The position numbers were made by a program, and so were the translations under genes. A DNA stretch of 64,000 nt from contig NZ_CP054698.1 of the NCBI RefSeq assembly GCF_014023275.1, positions 310,001 through 374,000 on the forward strand. The letters run 5' to 3'. The notes below the pieces were generated by a model that saw nothing but the letters and a program-made list of their open reading frames with translations, ran no database searches and was not told where the DNA came from. Shown here in pieces: positions 8,726-18,203 of the stretch. Positions within the stretch are counted from its first letter, which is position 1. Every line of letters starts with the position of its first letter. The stretch comes from Nostoc edaphicum CCNP1411. Its GTDB lineage: Bacteria; Cyanobacteriota; Cyanobacteriia; Cyanobacteriales; Nostocaceae.

Positions 8726-10135
8726 ATGACCACTTTGCCAGATTTGGACTATGTATATAAACAGCAAAGCCAGCAGAACCAGGAACTAAACCTGTCTGCG
8801 GATGACTACAGCTTACTGACCGACCTTTACCAGTTGACAATGGCAGCTTGTTACACAGGTGAAGGTATAGAACAACGACGGGCAAGCTTTGAATTGTCTG
8901 TCAGAAGATTGCCAGAGGGTTTTGGTTATTTAATTGCAATGGGGCTAACGCAAGCATTGGAATATTTAGCCAAAATCCGCTTTAGTTCCGCGCAAATTGC
9001 GGCATTACAGGCAACGGGAATTTTTACTCACGCAGGCGATCGCTTTTGGTCACTTTTAGCTGAGGGAAAGTTCACGGGTGATGTTTGGGCAGTACCAGAA
9101 GGGACAGCCGTCTTTGCCAATCAACCACTGTTGCGGGTGGAAGCACCCCTTTGGCAAGCGCAATTAGTGGAAACTTACCTTCTGAATACGATTAATTACC
9201 AGACTTTGATTGCCACAAAAGCAGCACGGTTAAGGGATGTAGCGGGGGAATCAGCAACACTTTTAGAATTTGGCACAAGACGAGCATTTAGTCCGCAGGC
9301 TTCCTTGTGGGCGGCGCGGGCGGCCTTGGCAGGTGGGTTAGATTCCACCTCCAATGTGTTAGCAGCGCTACAACTGGGACAACAGCCAAGTGGTACTATG
9401 GCACACGCCTTAGTGATGGCGTTATCAGCAATAGAAGGCACTGAAGAACAGGCTTTTAGTGCATTTCATCGATATTTTCCGGGTGCGCCATTGTTGATTG
9501 ATACTTACGATACCGTTGCTGCTGCCCAGCGCTTGTCCGAAAAAGTAAATTCCGGGGAAATGCAATTAACAGGAGTGAGATTGGACTCAGGAGATTTAGT
9601 TACCTTATCAAAACAGGTGCGATCGCTCCTTCCCGATGTGCCAATTTTTGCCAGTGGCGACTTAGACGAGTGGGAAATTGCCAGATTAAAAGCCGCTGGG
9701 GCCGAAATTGATGGTTACGGACTGGGAACACGACTAGTTACAGGTTCGCCCGTAAACGGAGTTTATAAACTTGTAGACATTGATGGCATCCCAGTGATGA
9801 AAGAGTCGAGTGGTAAGGTTACTTATCCAGGGCGCAAGCAGATTTTTCGCTCGTTTACGGGAGGTAAGGTAAAAGCAGACAGATTAGGACTTTTAGGTGA
9901 AAGTCTTCTAGATGAAGAACCTTTGTTGCAATTGGTAGTGCAGGAAGGTCAACGGGTGCAACCGTTAGAGTCTTTGGCAACAATTCGTCAACGTACCGCA
10001 GCCTCAGTTGCCAGTTTGCCACAACAAACACGGCTTTTGGATCATCCTGTGGCTGTAGAAGTGGAGATTTCTGAGGCGTTACGAGTATTGACTGAAGAAA
10101 CTAAGAAACGTAGACGCACCAGCGGCTTGCCGTAG
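8726..10135 (+). CDS. pncB: Nicotinate phosphoribosyltransferase
   Basis: 469 residues, normal family length. It converts nicotinate and PRPP to nicotinate mononucleotide with ATP (Preiss-Handler NAD salvage). Visible features are SLLTDLYQLTMA near the N-terminus, ELSVRRLPEGFGYL, LEFGTRRAFSPQASLWAARA (the FGTRR phosphate/nicotinate site), LIDTYDT, GVRLDSGDL and FASGDLDEWEI. The last residues (KKRRRTSGLP) are encoded by filler sequence also seen between cyanobacterial genes, so the tail is probably not functional. It is first in a probable operon with nadD and the nrtR-like gene, behind a palindromic operator. Confidence 0.95.
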   Translation: MTTLPDLDYVYKQQSQQNQELNLSADDYSLLTDLYQLTMAACYTGEGIEQRRASFELSVRRLPEGFGYLIAMGLTQALEYLAKIRFSSAQIAALQATGIFTHAGDRFWSLLAEGKFTGDVWAVPEGTAVFANQPLLRVEAPLWQAQLVETYLLNTINYQTLIATKAARLRDVAGESATLLEFGTRRAFSPQASLWAARAALAGGLDSTSNVLAALQLGQQPSGTMAHALVMALSAIEGTEEQAFSAFHRYFPGAPLLIDTYDTVAAAQRLSEKVNSGEMQLTGVRLDSGDLVTLSKQVRSLLPDVPIFASGDLDEWEIARLKAAGAEIDGYGLGTRLVTGSPVNGVYKLVDIDGIPVMKESSGKVTYPGRKQIFRSFTGGKVKADRLGLLGESLLDEEPLLQLVVQEGQRVQPLESLATIRQRTAASVASLPQQTRLLDHPVAVEVEISEALRVLTEETKKRRRTSGLP

Positions 10136-10211
10136 GCTACCGCAGAGGCACAGAGAACACATAAGTAAAAGTACTCTTTCAGTCTGTCTTAATTACGAAC
10201 TACGAATTACT

Positions 10212-10811
10212 ATGAGAGTTGCTTTGTTTGGAACGAGTGCCGATCCACCAACTGCGGGACATCAAAAAATTCTGAGTTGGTTGTCTGAGCGTTATGATTG
10301 GGTAGCAGTTTGGGCAGCGGATAATCCATTTAAGTCCCATCAAACACCCTTAGAACATCGGGCGGCAATGTTGCGATTGTTGATTGCGGATATAGACGCG
10401 CCACGGCACAATATTGCTTTGGAACAAGAATTGAGTAGCTTTAGAACACTGGAAACAGTGGAAAAAGCGAAGCTTATTTGGGGTGAAGACGCTGAATTGA
10501 CGTTGATTATTGGTTCAGATTTACTGAGTCAGCTACCACGTTGGTATCGCATTGAAGATTTGTTACAGGAAGTGCAACTACTGATTGTACCGCGACCCGG
10601 ATATGCAATAGATGAATCTAGTTCAGAGGTAGTGCAAAAGCTGGGAGGGAAGATTGCGATCGCTAGTCTGATCGGTCTAGATGTTTCCTCAACAGCGTAC
10701 CGCGAACATGGAGATTCTGAAGCCCTCACAGCCCCTGTAGTTGCCTATATTAATCAAGAGCATTTGTACGAATGCCAGGACGTTCACAAAAAAAGATACC
10801 AACTCCGTTAA
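10212..10811 (+). CDS. nadD: Nicotinate-nucleotide adenylyltransferase
   Basis: 199 residues. It adenylates nicotinate mononucleotide to deamido-NAD. The nucleotidyltransferase signature is plain: GTSADPPTAGH at the N-terminus (the T/HxGH catalytic motif), WAADNPFK, LIIGSDLLSQLPRW (the GxD and RW elements of NadD) and the C-terminal ISSTxxR-like VSSTAYREHG. It sits 76 bases after pncB. Its last 40 bases overlap the start of the regulator gene, indicating one transcript. Some cyanobacteria use a different NadM/Nudix enzyme; here a classical NadD is next to pncB. Confidence 0.93.
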   Translation: MRVALFGTSADPPTAGHQKILSWLSERYDWVAVWAADNPFKSHQTPLEHRAAMLRLLIADIDAPRHNIALEQELSSFRTLETVEKAKLIWGEDAELTLIIGSDLLSQLPRWYRIEDLLQEVQLLIVPRPGYAIDESSSEVVQKLGGKIAIASLIGLDVSSTAYREHGDSEALTAPVVAYINQEHLYECQDVHKKRYQLR

Positions 10812-11518
10812 ACCAACAACCTTTGGCCGATTTCAAGGTTGGTGTTGATAATGTAATTTTTTCTGTAGATACTGCCCAAAATCGGCTGTTAGTTCTACTA
10901 GTAATGCGACAGCAAGAACCATTTTTAAATCATTGGAGTCTTCCCGGTACTTTAGTGCGTCCAGGAGAGTCTTTAGAAGATGCCGCTTATCGCATTATGG
11001 CGGAGAAAATTAAGGTCAACAATCTCTACTTAGAACAACTGTATACCTTTGGCGGGCCGAATCGCGATCCACGGGAAGCAACTGATAGTTATGGCGTGCG
11101 TTATCTATCAGTTAGTTACTTTGCCCTAGTGCGATTTGAGGAAGCCGAATTAATTGCCGATCGCATGACTGGCATAGCTTGGTATCCAGTAAAACAAGTG
11201 CCACAATTAGCTTTTGACCATAATGAAATTCTGGCCTATGGCCACAGGCGATTACGAAATAAATTAGAGTACAGCCCAGTGGCTTTTGAAGTCTTGCCAG
11301 AAATGTTTACTTTGAATGATTTATATCAGTTATACGCCACAGTTTTAGGTGATAACTTTTCTGATTATTCTAATTTTCGGGCGCGTCTACTCAAGTTAGG
11401 TTTTTTATGCGATACCGGAATTAAGGTATCACGGGGTGCTGGTCGTCCAGCTAGTTTGTATAAGTTTGACGCGGAAGCCTTTGCCCCCTTAAAAGATAAA
11501 CCCTTGGTGTTTATTTAA
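10772..11518 (+). CDS. nrtR: NrtR-type Nudix-related transcriptional regulator
   Basis: 248 residues. The N-terminal Nudix fold has a broken Nudix box: GTLVRPGESLEDAAYRI is present, but the catalytic REUxEE core is replaced by RIMAEK, so hydrolysis is unlikely. The C-terminal 80 residues (FTLNDLYQLYATVLG, then NFRARLLKLGFL and GAGRPASLYKF) form the winged helix typical of NrtR. NrtR regulators repress NAD biosynthesis genes and respond to ADP-ribose. The gene overlaps nadD by 40 bases, and the perfect palindrome at the pncB promoter is its likely target. The family call is strong; the operator pairing is inferred. Confidence 0.88.
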   Translation: MPGRSQKKIPTPLNQQPLADFKVGVDNVIFSVDTAQNRLLVLLVMRQQEPFLNHWSLPGTLVRPGESLEDAAYRIMAEKIKVNNLYLEQLYTFGGPNRDPREATDSYGVRYLSVSYFALVRFEEAELIADRMTGIAWYPVKQVPQLAFDHNEILAYGHRRLRNKLEYSPVAFEVLPEMFTLNDLYQLYATVLGDNFSDYSNFRARLLKLGFLCDTGIKVSRGAGRPASLYKFDAEAFAPLKDKPLVFI

Positions 11519-11632
11519 TCAATCACTTGAACGTAAGTTCGATGAACCTCTCCCTCCCAGCCTCCCTTTCCGTTTCGGAAAGGGAGGAGCAACGAAAAAT
11601 TAATTCAGCTTTTTGCTTGCCTCTTTGCGTCG

Positions 11633-11786
11633 GCTACGGTGTATACACAAGTCTAATTACCCCCCTTAATCCCCCCTTGCCAAGGGGGGAAATAGAAAAT
11701 CTAGTTCCCTCCCCTTTCCAAGGGGAGGGTTAGGGTGGGGTAATTCGAGGACTGGTAGTATCGATAACTTGTGTGTACACCGTAGC
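11633..11786. repeat. Inverted-repeat-bounded intergenic element
   Basis: Bounded by GCTACGGTGTATACACAAGT (11633-11652) and its complement with one mismatch (11767-11786). The inside carries the common cyanobacterial palindrome of CCCCCCTT/AAGGGGGG stretches and CCCTCCCCTTTCC/AAGGGGAGGG. A related end, GCTACCGTCTACACACAAGT, lies at about 42030. It is probably a miniature element or mobile palindrome. The rest of 11519-11920 is similar G/C-run filler without a gene. Confidence 0.65.
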
Positions 11787-11920
11787 TTCGTGTCTGTCGC
11801 AGAGGGGCTGGGGGAGAGGTCAAATAAGACTTGTCAAACTCACGTTACTTTGCAGAGTGCAAAGTCCTGAGTAACTTATTTTGACTCTTGACAAATGACC
11901 AATGACTAATGACAAATAAT

Positions 11921-13669
11921 ATGAAAATTGCGATCGCTCAAATTAATCCGACAATCGGTGATTTGCTTTTAAATGCCCAAAAAATTCTAGAGGCGGCACA
12001 ACGCGCAGCATCTAGTGGTGCGCGTTTGTTGTTGACACCGGAACTTTCTTTATGTGGCTATCCACCAAGAGATTTATTACTAAATCCTAGTTTTGTGGAA
12101 GCAATGGGCATCACTTTACAAAACTTGGCCCAAGATTTACCACCAAATTTAGCTGTGTTGGTAGGAACTGTTGAACCGAATATCAAAGCACATATTAGTG
12201 GTGGTAAAACTTTATTTAACAGCATAGCTTTGTTAGAAAATGGCAAAGTAAAGCAAATTTTTCACAAGCGACTTTTGCCGACTTACGATGTATTTGATGA
12301 ACGTCGCTATTTTGAACCAGGTTTGGAAGCTAATTATTTCACTCTAGATGATATCCATATTGGCGTAACTATTTGCGAAGATTTATGGAATGATGAGGAA
12401 TTTTGGGGCAAACGTAGTTATACAGTGAATCCGATTGCTGACTTAGCAATTCTGGGTGTAGATTTGGTTGTAAATTTATCTGCTTCTCCCTACACGGTTG
12501 GCAAGCAGCAGTTTCGTGAAACAATGCTCAGGCATAGTGCAGTACGTTTTCAACAACCAATTATTTACGCTAATCAGGTTGGTGGAAATGATGATCTAAT
12601 TTTTGATGGACGTAGTTTTGCTTTGAATCGTCAAGGTGAAACTATATCTCGCGCTCATGGGTTTGACACTGATTTATTAGTAGTTGAATTTGATGAAACA
12701 CAGCGGGATTTACAGCTAGGTTCTGTAGAACCGATGTATGAATCGGAAGATGAAGAAATTTGGCAAGCTTTAGTTTTAGGAGCCCGAGATTACGCTCGCA
12801 AGTGTCGCTTTTCTAAAGTAGTGTTGGGTTTAAGTGGCGGGATTGACTCTGCAATAGTCGCTGCGATCGCGACAGCTGCACTTGGTAAAGAAAATGTCCT
12901 TGGTGTTCTCATGCCTTCCCCTTACAGTTCGGAGCATTCCATCAGTGATGCTTTGGCATTAGCCGAAAATTTGGGGATTAAGACTAATCTTTTACCAATT
13001 GGCGAGTTAATGCAAGGCTTTGATCAAACTTTAGGTGATTTGTTTGCGGGTACTGAGTTTGGACTGGCAGAGGAAAATATACAATCCCGGATTCGGGGTA
13101 ATTTATTAATGGCGATCGCTAATAAATTTGGCTATCTGCTTTTATCTACCGGTAACAAGTCAGAAATGGCAGTTGGTTACTGTACTCTCTACGGCGATAT
13201 GAATGGCGGGTTAGCAGTGATTGCAGATGTTCCTAAAACCCGTGTGTATTCACTTTGCCATTGGTTAAATCGCGATAATGAAATCATCCCGCAAAACGTC
13301 CTAACTAAAGCACCCAGCGCCGAACTCAAACCAGGTCAAGTGGATCAAGACTCTCTACCGCCCTATGAAATTTTGGACGATATTTTGCAAAGGCTGATTC
13401 ACAATCACCAATCAGCAGCACAAATTGTTGCAGCCGGTCACGATCCGGTGATCGTAGACCGAGTAATCCAAATGGTAGCGCGGGCTGAATTTAAACGGCG
13501 ACAAGCACCCCCCGGCTTAAAAATCACCGATCGCGCCTTTGGAACTGGTTGGCGAATGCCGATTGCTAGTAATTGGGTTGGTGTCAAAAACGCTTACCAG
13601 ACTCAAACCATAGCGACACCTACCTTAGTCTGTTGGGATGGACAAGGTGCTCATCCGCAAATCAAATAA
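11921..13669 (+). CDS. nadE: Glutamine-dependent NAD+ synthetase
   Basis: About 582 residues, two domains. The N-terminal nitrilase-type glutaminase has Glu41 (TPELSLCGYPPRD), Lys116 (FHKRLLP) and Cys152 (VTICEDLWND). The C-terminal NAD synthetase domain has the P-loop LGLSGGIDSAI, STGNKSEMAVGY and a C-terminal KRRQAPPGLK. It makes NAD from deamido-NAD, the last step of the pathway served by pncB and nadD just upstream. The ATG at 11921 (MKIAIAQINP) is preferred over the one 12 bases earlier, which lies in an AATGAC filler repeat. About 400 bases of repeat-rich DNA separate it from the nrtR-like gene, so it may have its own promoter. Confidence 0.95.
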   Translation: MKIAIAQINPTIGDLLLNAQKILEAAQRAASSGARLLLTPELSLCGYPPRDLLLNPSFVEAMGITLQNLAQDLPPNLAVLVGTVEPNIKAHISGGKTLFNSIALLENGKVKQIFHKRLLPTYDVFDERRYFEPGLEANYFTLDDIHIGVTICEDLWNDEEFWGKRSYTVNPIADLAILGVDLVVNLSASPYTVGKQQFRETMLRHSAVRFQQPIIYANQVGGNDDLIFDGRSFALNRQGETISRAHGFDTDLLVVEFDETQRDLQLGSVEPMYESEDEEIWQALVLGARDYARKCRFSKVVLGLSGGIDSAIVAAIATAALGKENVLGVLMPSPYSSEHSISDALALAENLGIKTNLLPIGELMQGFDQTLGDLFAGTEFGLAEENIQSRIRGNLLMAIANKFGYLLLSTGNKSEMAVGYCTLYGDMNGGLAVIADVPKTRVYSLCHWLNRDNEIIPQNVLTKAPSAELKPGQVDQDSLPPYEILDDILQRLIHNHQSAAQIVAAGHDPVIVDRVIQMVARAEFKRRQAPPGLKITDRAFGTGWRMPIASNWVGVKNAYQTQTIATPTLVCWDGQGAHPQIK

Positions 13670-13748
13670 TTTTTGTGGTGTATGTATCTAATAGTAAACT
13701 GTAGTCAGTACCACCCAGATGGGCAATAATTTCACCTTGCTGCACTTA

Positions 13749-15452
13749 TCAGGCGAGACTTTTTGACTGAATTAGGTCAAATGCCGACTTTAATGCCTGT
13801 AAGCGGCTTTCTACCTGACTAATTTGGGCTGACAAGGTGACAGAAGACAAATCCTGTGTGTGGTGAGGCTTACAGAATCGCTGCAATTCAAGCTGGGTAA
13901 TCCGCCGTTCCACTTGTCCAGGGGTGATGACCATCCAGACATGGCGATGATGAGCGATCGCATCTTCGACTATAGATTCAATCGCCAGTGCCGCTGTGAT
14001 CCCAATACTGGGGACTTCACTCAAATCTAATACTAGTGCATGATAGTCTTGCACCAACGACATCCGGCGGGAGATACTTTTGGCTGCACCAAAGCTCATT
14101 GGCCCTCCCAATTTCAGTAGCAAAATATCCCCTCCGGCTTGGGTGAGGATTTCCTGCTCGACGGGAGTGAGATTGTGATGCCCAGTGGAGTCAGTAATGA
14201 CTTGGATATTATCACTTTGGAGATCGGTTAAGCGTTTAATAGTCAGTACATTGGCAATAAATGCTCCTACTAGTACCGCCGTAATTAAATCCACAAATAC
14301 GGTTAAAAACAACACTAAATACATCAATCCCGTACCCTTTAAAGAAATACGGGGCGCACGTTTGATAAACCCCCAATCGAGAATATCAATACCTACCTTC
14401 AACAATAATCCCGCCAACACTGCATTGGGAATTTGCGCCGTTAACGGCCCCGCCCAAAACACGACCAACAGCAGTACCAGAGCATGAATCATCCCGGATA
14501 GGGGCGTTTTCCCCCCGGCTTGGACATTCACCACCGTCCGCATGGTGGCTCCTGCGCCAGGTAAACCTCCAAATAGCCCCGCCAACATGTTGCCAATCCC
14601 CTGCCCAATCAACTCCTTGTCAGAATCATGCTGAGTACGGGAAATACTATCAGCTACCAAAGAGGTTAACAGAGAATCAATCGCCCCCAACACCCCTAAC
14701 ATCAGCCCATACCGCAGCATATCTGCTAACTCGCGGATACTAAAGGTGGGCATTCGTAAGGTGGGTAATCCTCTAGGAATCTGACCAATACGAGCCAGAT
14801 TTGCATCTCTAAATACGACCACTGAGATAATTGTTACTGCCACCAATGCCAATAGGGGGGACGGTAAAATCCGATTCAGCTTGGGTGGAACGGCAAAGAC
14901 AATTAGCAAGGTTAGTAATCCCAGCCCTACAGCAACCCAGTTGGGATTACTCAGGTAAATGGGTAGTTTTTGTAGGGTTGTCACTACGCCACCCACTCCG
15001 GCATGACCCAACAAGGGGGGTAATTGGAGCAAAATGATTATTACGCCAATTCCTGACATAAAGCCAGAGATGACGGTGTAGGGCAGGAGAGTGATGTATT
15101 GTCCCAGGCGCATCACCCCAAATAGGATTTGCAGTAGCCCACCCAACATGACAATAGTAAATGCCATTGCTAACCCCGTATCGGGATGACGTGCTACCAA
15201 GGTAGCAATCACGGTGGTAGTGACAACAGTCATCGGCCCGGTAGGCCCAGAAACTTGGGCTGGTGTTCCGCCAAAGAGGGCAGCAAAAAAGCCGACGATG
15301 ATAGCACCATACAGTCCAGCGATCGCTCCAGCACCGGAAGCAACCCCAAAGGCTAGGGCTAAGGGTAGAGCCACAATGGCAGCAGTTAAGCCCCCAAACA
15401 GGTCGCCGCGCCAATTGCGAAAATGAATTTTGTTGATTGGGTTGATGGACAC
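13749..15452 (-). CDS. bicA: SulP-family anion transporter, BicA-type bicarbonate transporter
   Basis: 567 residues with about 12-14 membrane helices and a C-terminal STAS domain (LLLKLGGPMSFGAAKSI and ALVLDLSEVPSIGITAALAI). The N-terminal NKIHFRNWRGDLFGGLTAA, the GTPAQVSGPTGPMTVV motif and LIGQGIGNMLAGLFGGLPGAGATM match, from memory, the Na+-dependent low-affinity bicarbonate transporter BicA of Synechococcus closely. It would feed the CO2-concentrating mechanism in the plasma membrane. SulP proteins are hard to tell apart, and a sulfate role is not excluded. It is convergent with nadE (79 bases apart). Confidence 0.82.
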   Translation of the reverse strand: MSINPINKIHFRNWRGDLFGGLTAAIVALPLALAFGVASGAGAIAGLYGAIIVGFFAALFGGTPAQVSGPTGPMTVVTTTVIATLVARHPDTGLAMAFTIVMLGGLLQILFGVMRLGQYITLLPYTVISGFMSGIGVIIILLQLPPLLGHAGVGGVVTTLQKLPIYLSNPNWVAVGLGLLTLLIVFAVPPKLNRILPSPLLALVAVTIISVVVFRDANLARIGQIPRGLPTLRMPTFSIRELADMLRYGLMLGVLGAIDSLLTSLVADSISRTQHDSDKELIGQGIGNMLAGLFGGLPGAGATMRTVVNVQAGGKTPLSGMIHALVLLLVVFWAGPLTAQIPNAVLAGLLLKVGIDILDWGFIKRAPRISLKGTGLMYLVLFLTVFVDLITAVLVGAFIANVLTIKRLTDLQSDNIQVITDSTGHHNLTPVEQEILTQAGGDILLLKLGGPMSFGAAKSISRRMSLVQDYHALVLDLSEVPSIGITAALAIESIVEDAIAHHRHVWMVITPGQVERRITQLELQRFCKPHHTQDLSSVTLSAQISQVESRLQALKSAFDLIQSKSLA

Positions 15453-15546
15453 CTTGTTATTACTCTCAATTAGAAAGATTTGAACACAATCAGGCTAAGT
15501 AGTTAAATAATATTTATTTTGAAACTCCGCTCCAGTTTGAAAGGTA

Positions 15547-16741
15547 TAAGCTGTTACGCAGCTAGATTGTATAATATTAGATTAAGTAATTAATTTAGTA
15601 TCAGCCATCTATGCCAGCAAAAAATCATCTTTCCCAAGAGCAGAAGGAAAGGCTACTAAAAACGCTAAAAGAGCATGAAAATCCCTACGTAAGAGAAAAG
15701 ATTCTGATTTTATTATTAATGAATGATGGAAAAACTTATCAAGAGATTAGTAAGTTTTTAGATATTGCATATCCAACAGTAGCATATTGGGCAGTTCACG
15801 GCGATCCAGATAACCTAGAAAGTTTTTTAGATGGAAGAAGAGAAGGGAACTTCCGCAAAGTTACCAAAGAATATGAGGATTTATTATTAGAAATAATTGA
15901 AAAAGAGCCACTAGAGTATGGGTATGAATTTGGTCGTTGGACAGCAGCAAGACTAGCTACATACCTCGAAAAGATAACAGGAATTAAGTTAAGTGGTTCA
16001 CAAGTTGGGAGAATATTAGAGCGAAAAAAAGTACGTTTACCTTTGGGCAAAATACAGCCTAGAGGACAAACAGAATCCTGAAATGCGTAAGGCATTTAAA
16101 GAAAAAATTGTCAGAATACTTAAGAATAACAAAGGAAGCCCCAGAGCGTTTACAGGTATGGTTTTGGGATGAGAGTGGATTTAGTTTAAGAGTGATAAGA
16201 AGAAAAAAACTGGGGTAAGAAAGGTACAAGGAAACAAATCACAGGTCAAAGAAGAAGAGGAAGAGTAAATATTATGGGAGGGTTACGTTATCACGACAAG
16301 AAGAGAATGAATTTTGTGATTAAAAAAGGAAATGCCGATGTATTTTATGAGCAGCTTCAATCTTTGAATAATTTTCTATTGCAAGAATGGATAGAGCAAG
16401 GAAATAGAATTGAGACTTTCAATAAATGTTCTGCGAAAATAGTGATTATCTTAGATAATGCCAGCTTCCATAAAAGAAAAGATATTTTAGTTCGTATCAA
16501 GGCAGAAATGCCAAATATTATCCTGGAATTTCTACCACCTTATAGTCCAGATTATAATTTGATTGAATTGGTTTGGCATTCAGCAAAAGAATATATAGCT
16601 CATAGATTGTTCGAGTCAGTATCACAGCTAGAAGAGTTGTTAAATAAATTGTTAAATGAAGGAGGTCTTATTATTAAATGGGAACGCAAAATTAAAAATA
16701 AAGGTAATGCTGTTTATTAAATTTAGCTGCGTAACAGCTTA
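15547..16741 (+). mobile_element. IS630-family insertion sequence, inactive
   Basis: Bounded by a perfect 18-base inverted repeat, TAAGCTGTTACGCAGCTA (15547-15564) and its complement (16724-16741). Both ends carry TA, the normal IS630 target. The 1195-base element contains one transposase gene with several frameshifts. It inserted upstream of bicA and is probably immobile unless helped in trans. Confidence 0.85.
15611..16720 (+). pseudogene. IS630 transposase, frameshifted
   Basis: The first frame (15611-16081) gives an N-terminal helix-turn-helix region (MPAKNHLSQEQKERLLKTLK, KTYQEISKFLDIAYPTVAYW). Matching protein then continues in other frames: NPEMRKAF at about 16078, then LSEYLRITKEAPERLQVWFW and DESGFSLRVIRRK from about 16108, then 16274-16720. 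The DDE triad can be followed as WDESG, IILDNASFH and PDYNLIELVWH. At least three frame changes occur, near 16070, 16105 and 16205, the latter two in A-runs. IS630 transposases sometimes use one programmed frameshift; three suggests decay. Confidence 0.85.
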
Positions 16742-16896
16742 AAAAACTTAGGGGATTTAATAAGGACGTATTTTTCCTTGCGCTGCGCGTCTCGGAAAAA
16801 ATATGTTTATTTTTTTTCATAAATAAATTTACTAGGACTTACGCATTGACAGAAAATACCAAATATGAATTATTTGAAAAAGCACGTCTGTCGTAA

Positions 16897-17036
16897 GGGT
16901 TTAGCAATGCTCATTGGTGTCAACTTAACGCGAAACCGCACGTCCGCCAGGGATTGTAAATCCCTGGCGGGTGAATAACACCCAATCAGTACGCTATTTT
17001 TGGCAAAAGTAGACACCAATGAGCAATGCTAAACCC
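16897..17036. repeat. Palindromic dispersed repeat, short form
   Basis: The ends at 16897-16921 and 17012-17036 are exact 25-base inverted repeats. Inside are TTAACGCGAAACCGCACGTC, the small hairpin CCAGGGATTG/TAAATCCCTGG and ACCCAATCAGTACGCTATTT. These inner segments recur, with a longer middle, at about 25150-25410, 37750-38000 and 45580-45830. It lies between the IS630 element and the LysR gene. The rest of 16742-17166 has no recognisable gene. Confidence 0.8.
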
Positions 17037-17166
17037 CTACATCTGACCGTCAAAGAACGATTAAAATATAAATCAGAGAAAAAGACCTGTAACAAACTCT
17101 ACTAAATTACGGTTAAAAATCCGTTAACTTAATGAAACCGATAAATGTAATTCAGGCTACATAAAA

Positions 17167-18114
17167 ATGCGCCTAGAGCAGTTGCAAGCCTTTTTAGCGA
17201 TCGCCCAAACCGGCAGCTTTCAACAAGCAGCGCGAACGTGTGGTATTACCCAATCGACGATTAGTCGCCAAATTCAAGCATTAGAAGCAGATTTAGGGAC
17301 AGAACTGTTTCACAGAACCAGTCATGCGAAATTGACGTTGGGAGGTGAACTTTTACTACCCCGCATCCGCAAAATTTGCCAAGAATGGCAGACAGCTAAA
17401 GAAGAATTAGCCGATTTAATCGCCGGAAAGCAACCAGAACTTTGCATTGCCGTGATTCACTCGCTTTGTGGATCTTACTTACCACCAGTGTTGCAAAAAT
17501 TTTGTCACGATTATCCAGATGTGCAATTGCGAGTGACTTCATTAGGAAGCGATCGCGCTCTGAAAGTCCTCAAAGATGGATTAGTGGATTTAGCAATTGT
17601 GATGAATAATCGCTTTTTAACCACCAGTAGAGAAATGGTGGTAGAAGTACTTTACGATGAACCTATAGAAGTTTTAACCGCAGCTAATCATCCCCTGGCA
17701 CAATATGAATTCGTTCCTTGGTCGGAGCTAATTCGTTATCCCCAAGTGGTTTTTAAAGATGGTTATGGGATGCAACGCTTAATACAAGATAGATTTGAGC
17801 GAATGGAAGCTACACTCCAGTCGGCTTTAGAGGTAAATACCCTAGATGCCTTTCGGGGAGTCGTGCGCCAAGGAGAACTGATAGCTTTGCTACCTCAATC
17901 AGCATTACTGGAAGCTCGTCTTGACCCTACCCTGGCGATTCGTTCCTTAGCCAGCAATAATACTAGTGGTTTAGCAGATGCTTCCAGTTTGACTCGTCGA
18001 GTAGTTATGGTGACAACTCAAGACCGTTTGCAAATTCCCCCAATTAAGCACTTTTGGCAACTCGTGCGGGAAAATATTCCACTGCAAATTGACCAGCAGC
18101 GATCGGCTTCTTAA
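17167..18114 (+). CDS. LysR-family transcriptional regulator
   Basis: 315 residues. The N-terminal winged helix is typical (MRLEQLQAFLAIAQTGSFQQ, then ITQSTISRQIQALEADLGTE). The C-terminal substrate-binding domain is type 2 periplasmic-like (ELCIAVIHSLCGSYLPPVL; GLVDLAIVMNNRF). Its overall look is like the cyanobacterial LysR proteins that control carbon assimilation (CbbR/PacR-like), but I cannot assign the target. The preceding gene is a relic and the next gene is convergent, so neighbours give no clue. Confidence 0.88.
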   Translation: MRLEQLQAFLAIAQTGSFQQAARTCGITQSTISRQIQALEADLGTELFHRTSHAKLTLGGELLLPRIRKICQEWQTAKEELADLIAGKQPELCIAVIHSLCGSYLPPVLQKFCHDYPDVQLRVTSLGSDRALKVLKDGLVDLAIVMNNRFLTTSREMVVEVLYDEPIEVLTAANHPLAQYEFVPWSELIRYPQVVFKDGYGMQRLIQDRFERMEATLQSALEVNTLDAFRGVVRQGELIALLPQSALLEARLDPTLAIRSLASNNTSGLADASSLTRRVVMVTTQDRLQIPPIKHFWQLVRENIPLQIDQQRSAS

Positions 18115-18203
18115 TTGCTCGTGATTTACTGGCTATCTCTTCATCCGGCGGCGGCTTACAATTCCAGTTTTTCCGCCAGCCGTGTCCACTGTCGGCATCG
18201 CAC

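Noticed and set aside
11527..11733. 68-codon frame after the nrtR-like gene
   Set aside because: Encodes G/C-run palindromic filler only.
13749..15452. Sulfate permease as first choice
   Set aside because: Motifs agree better with BicA, although function cannot be proven from sequence.
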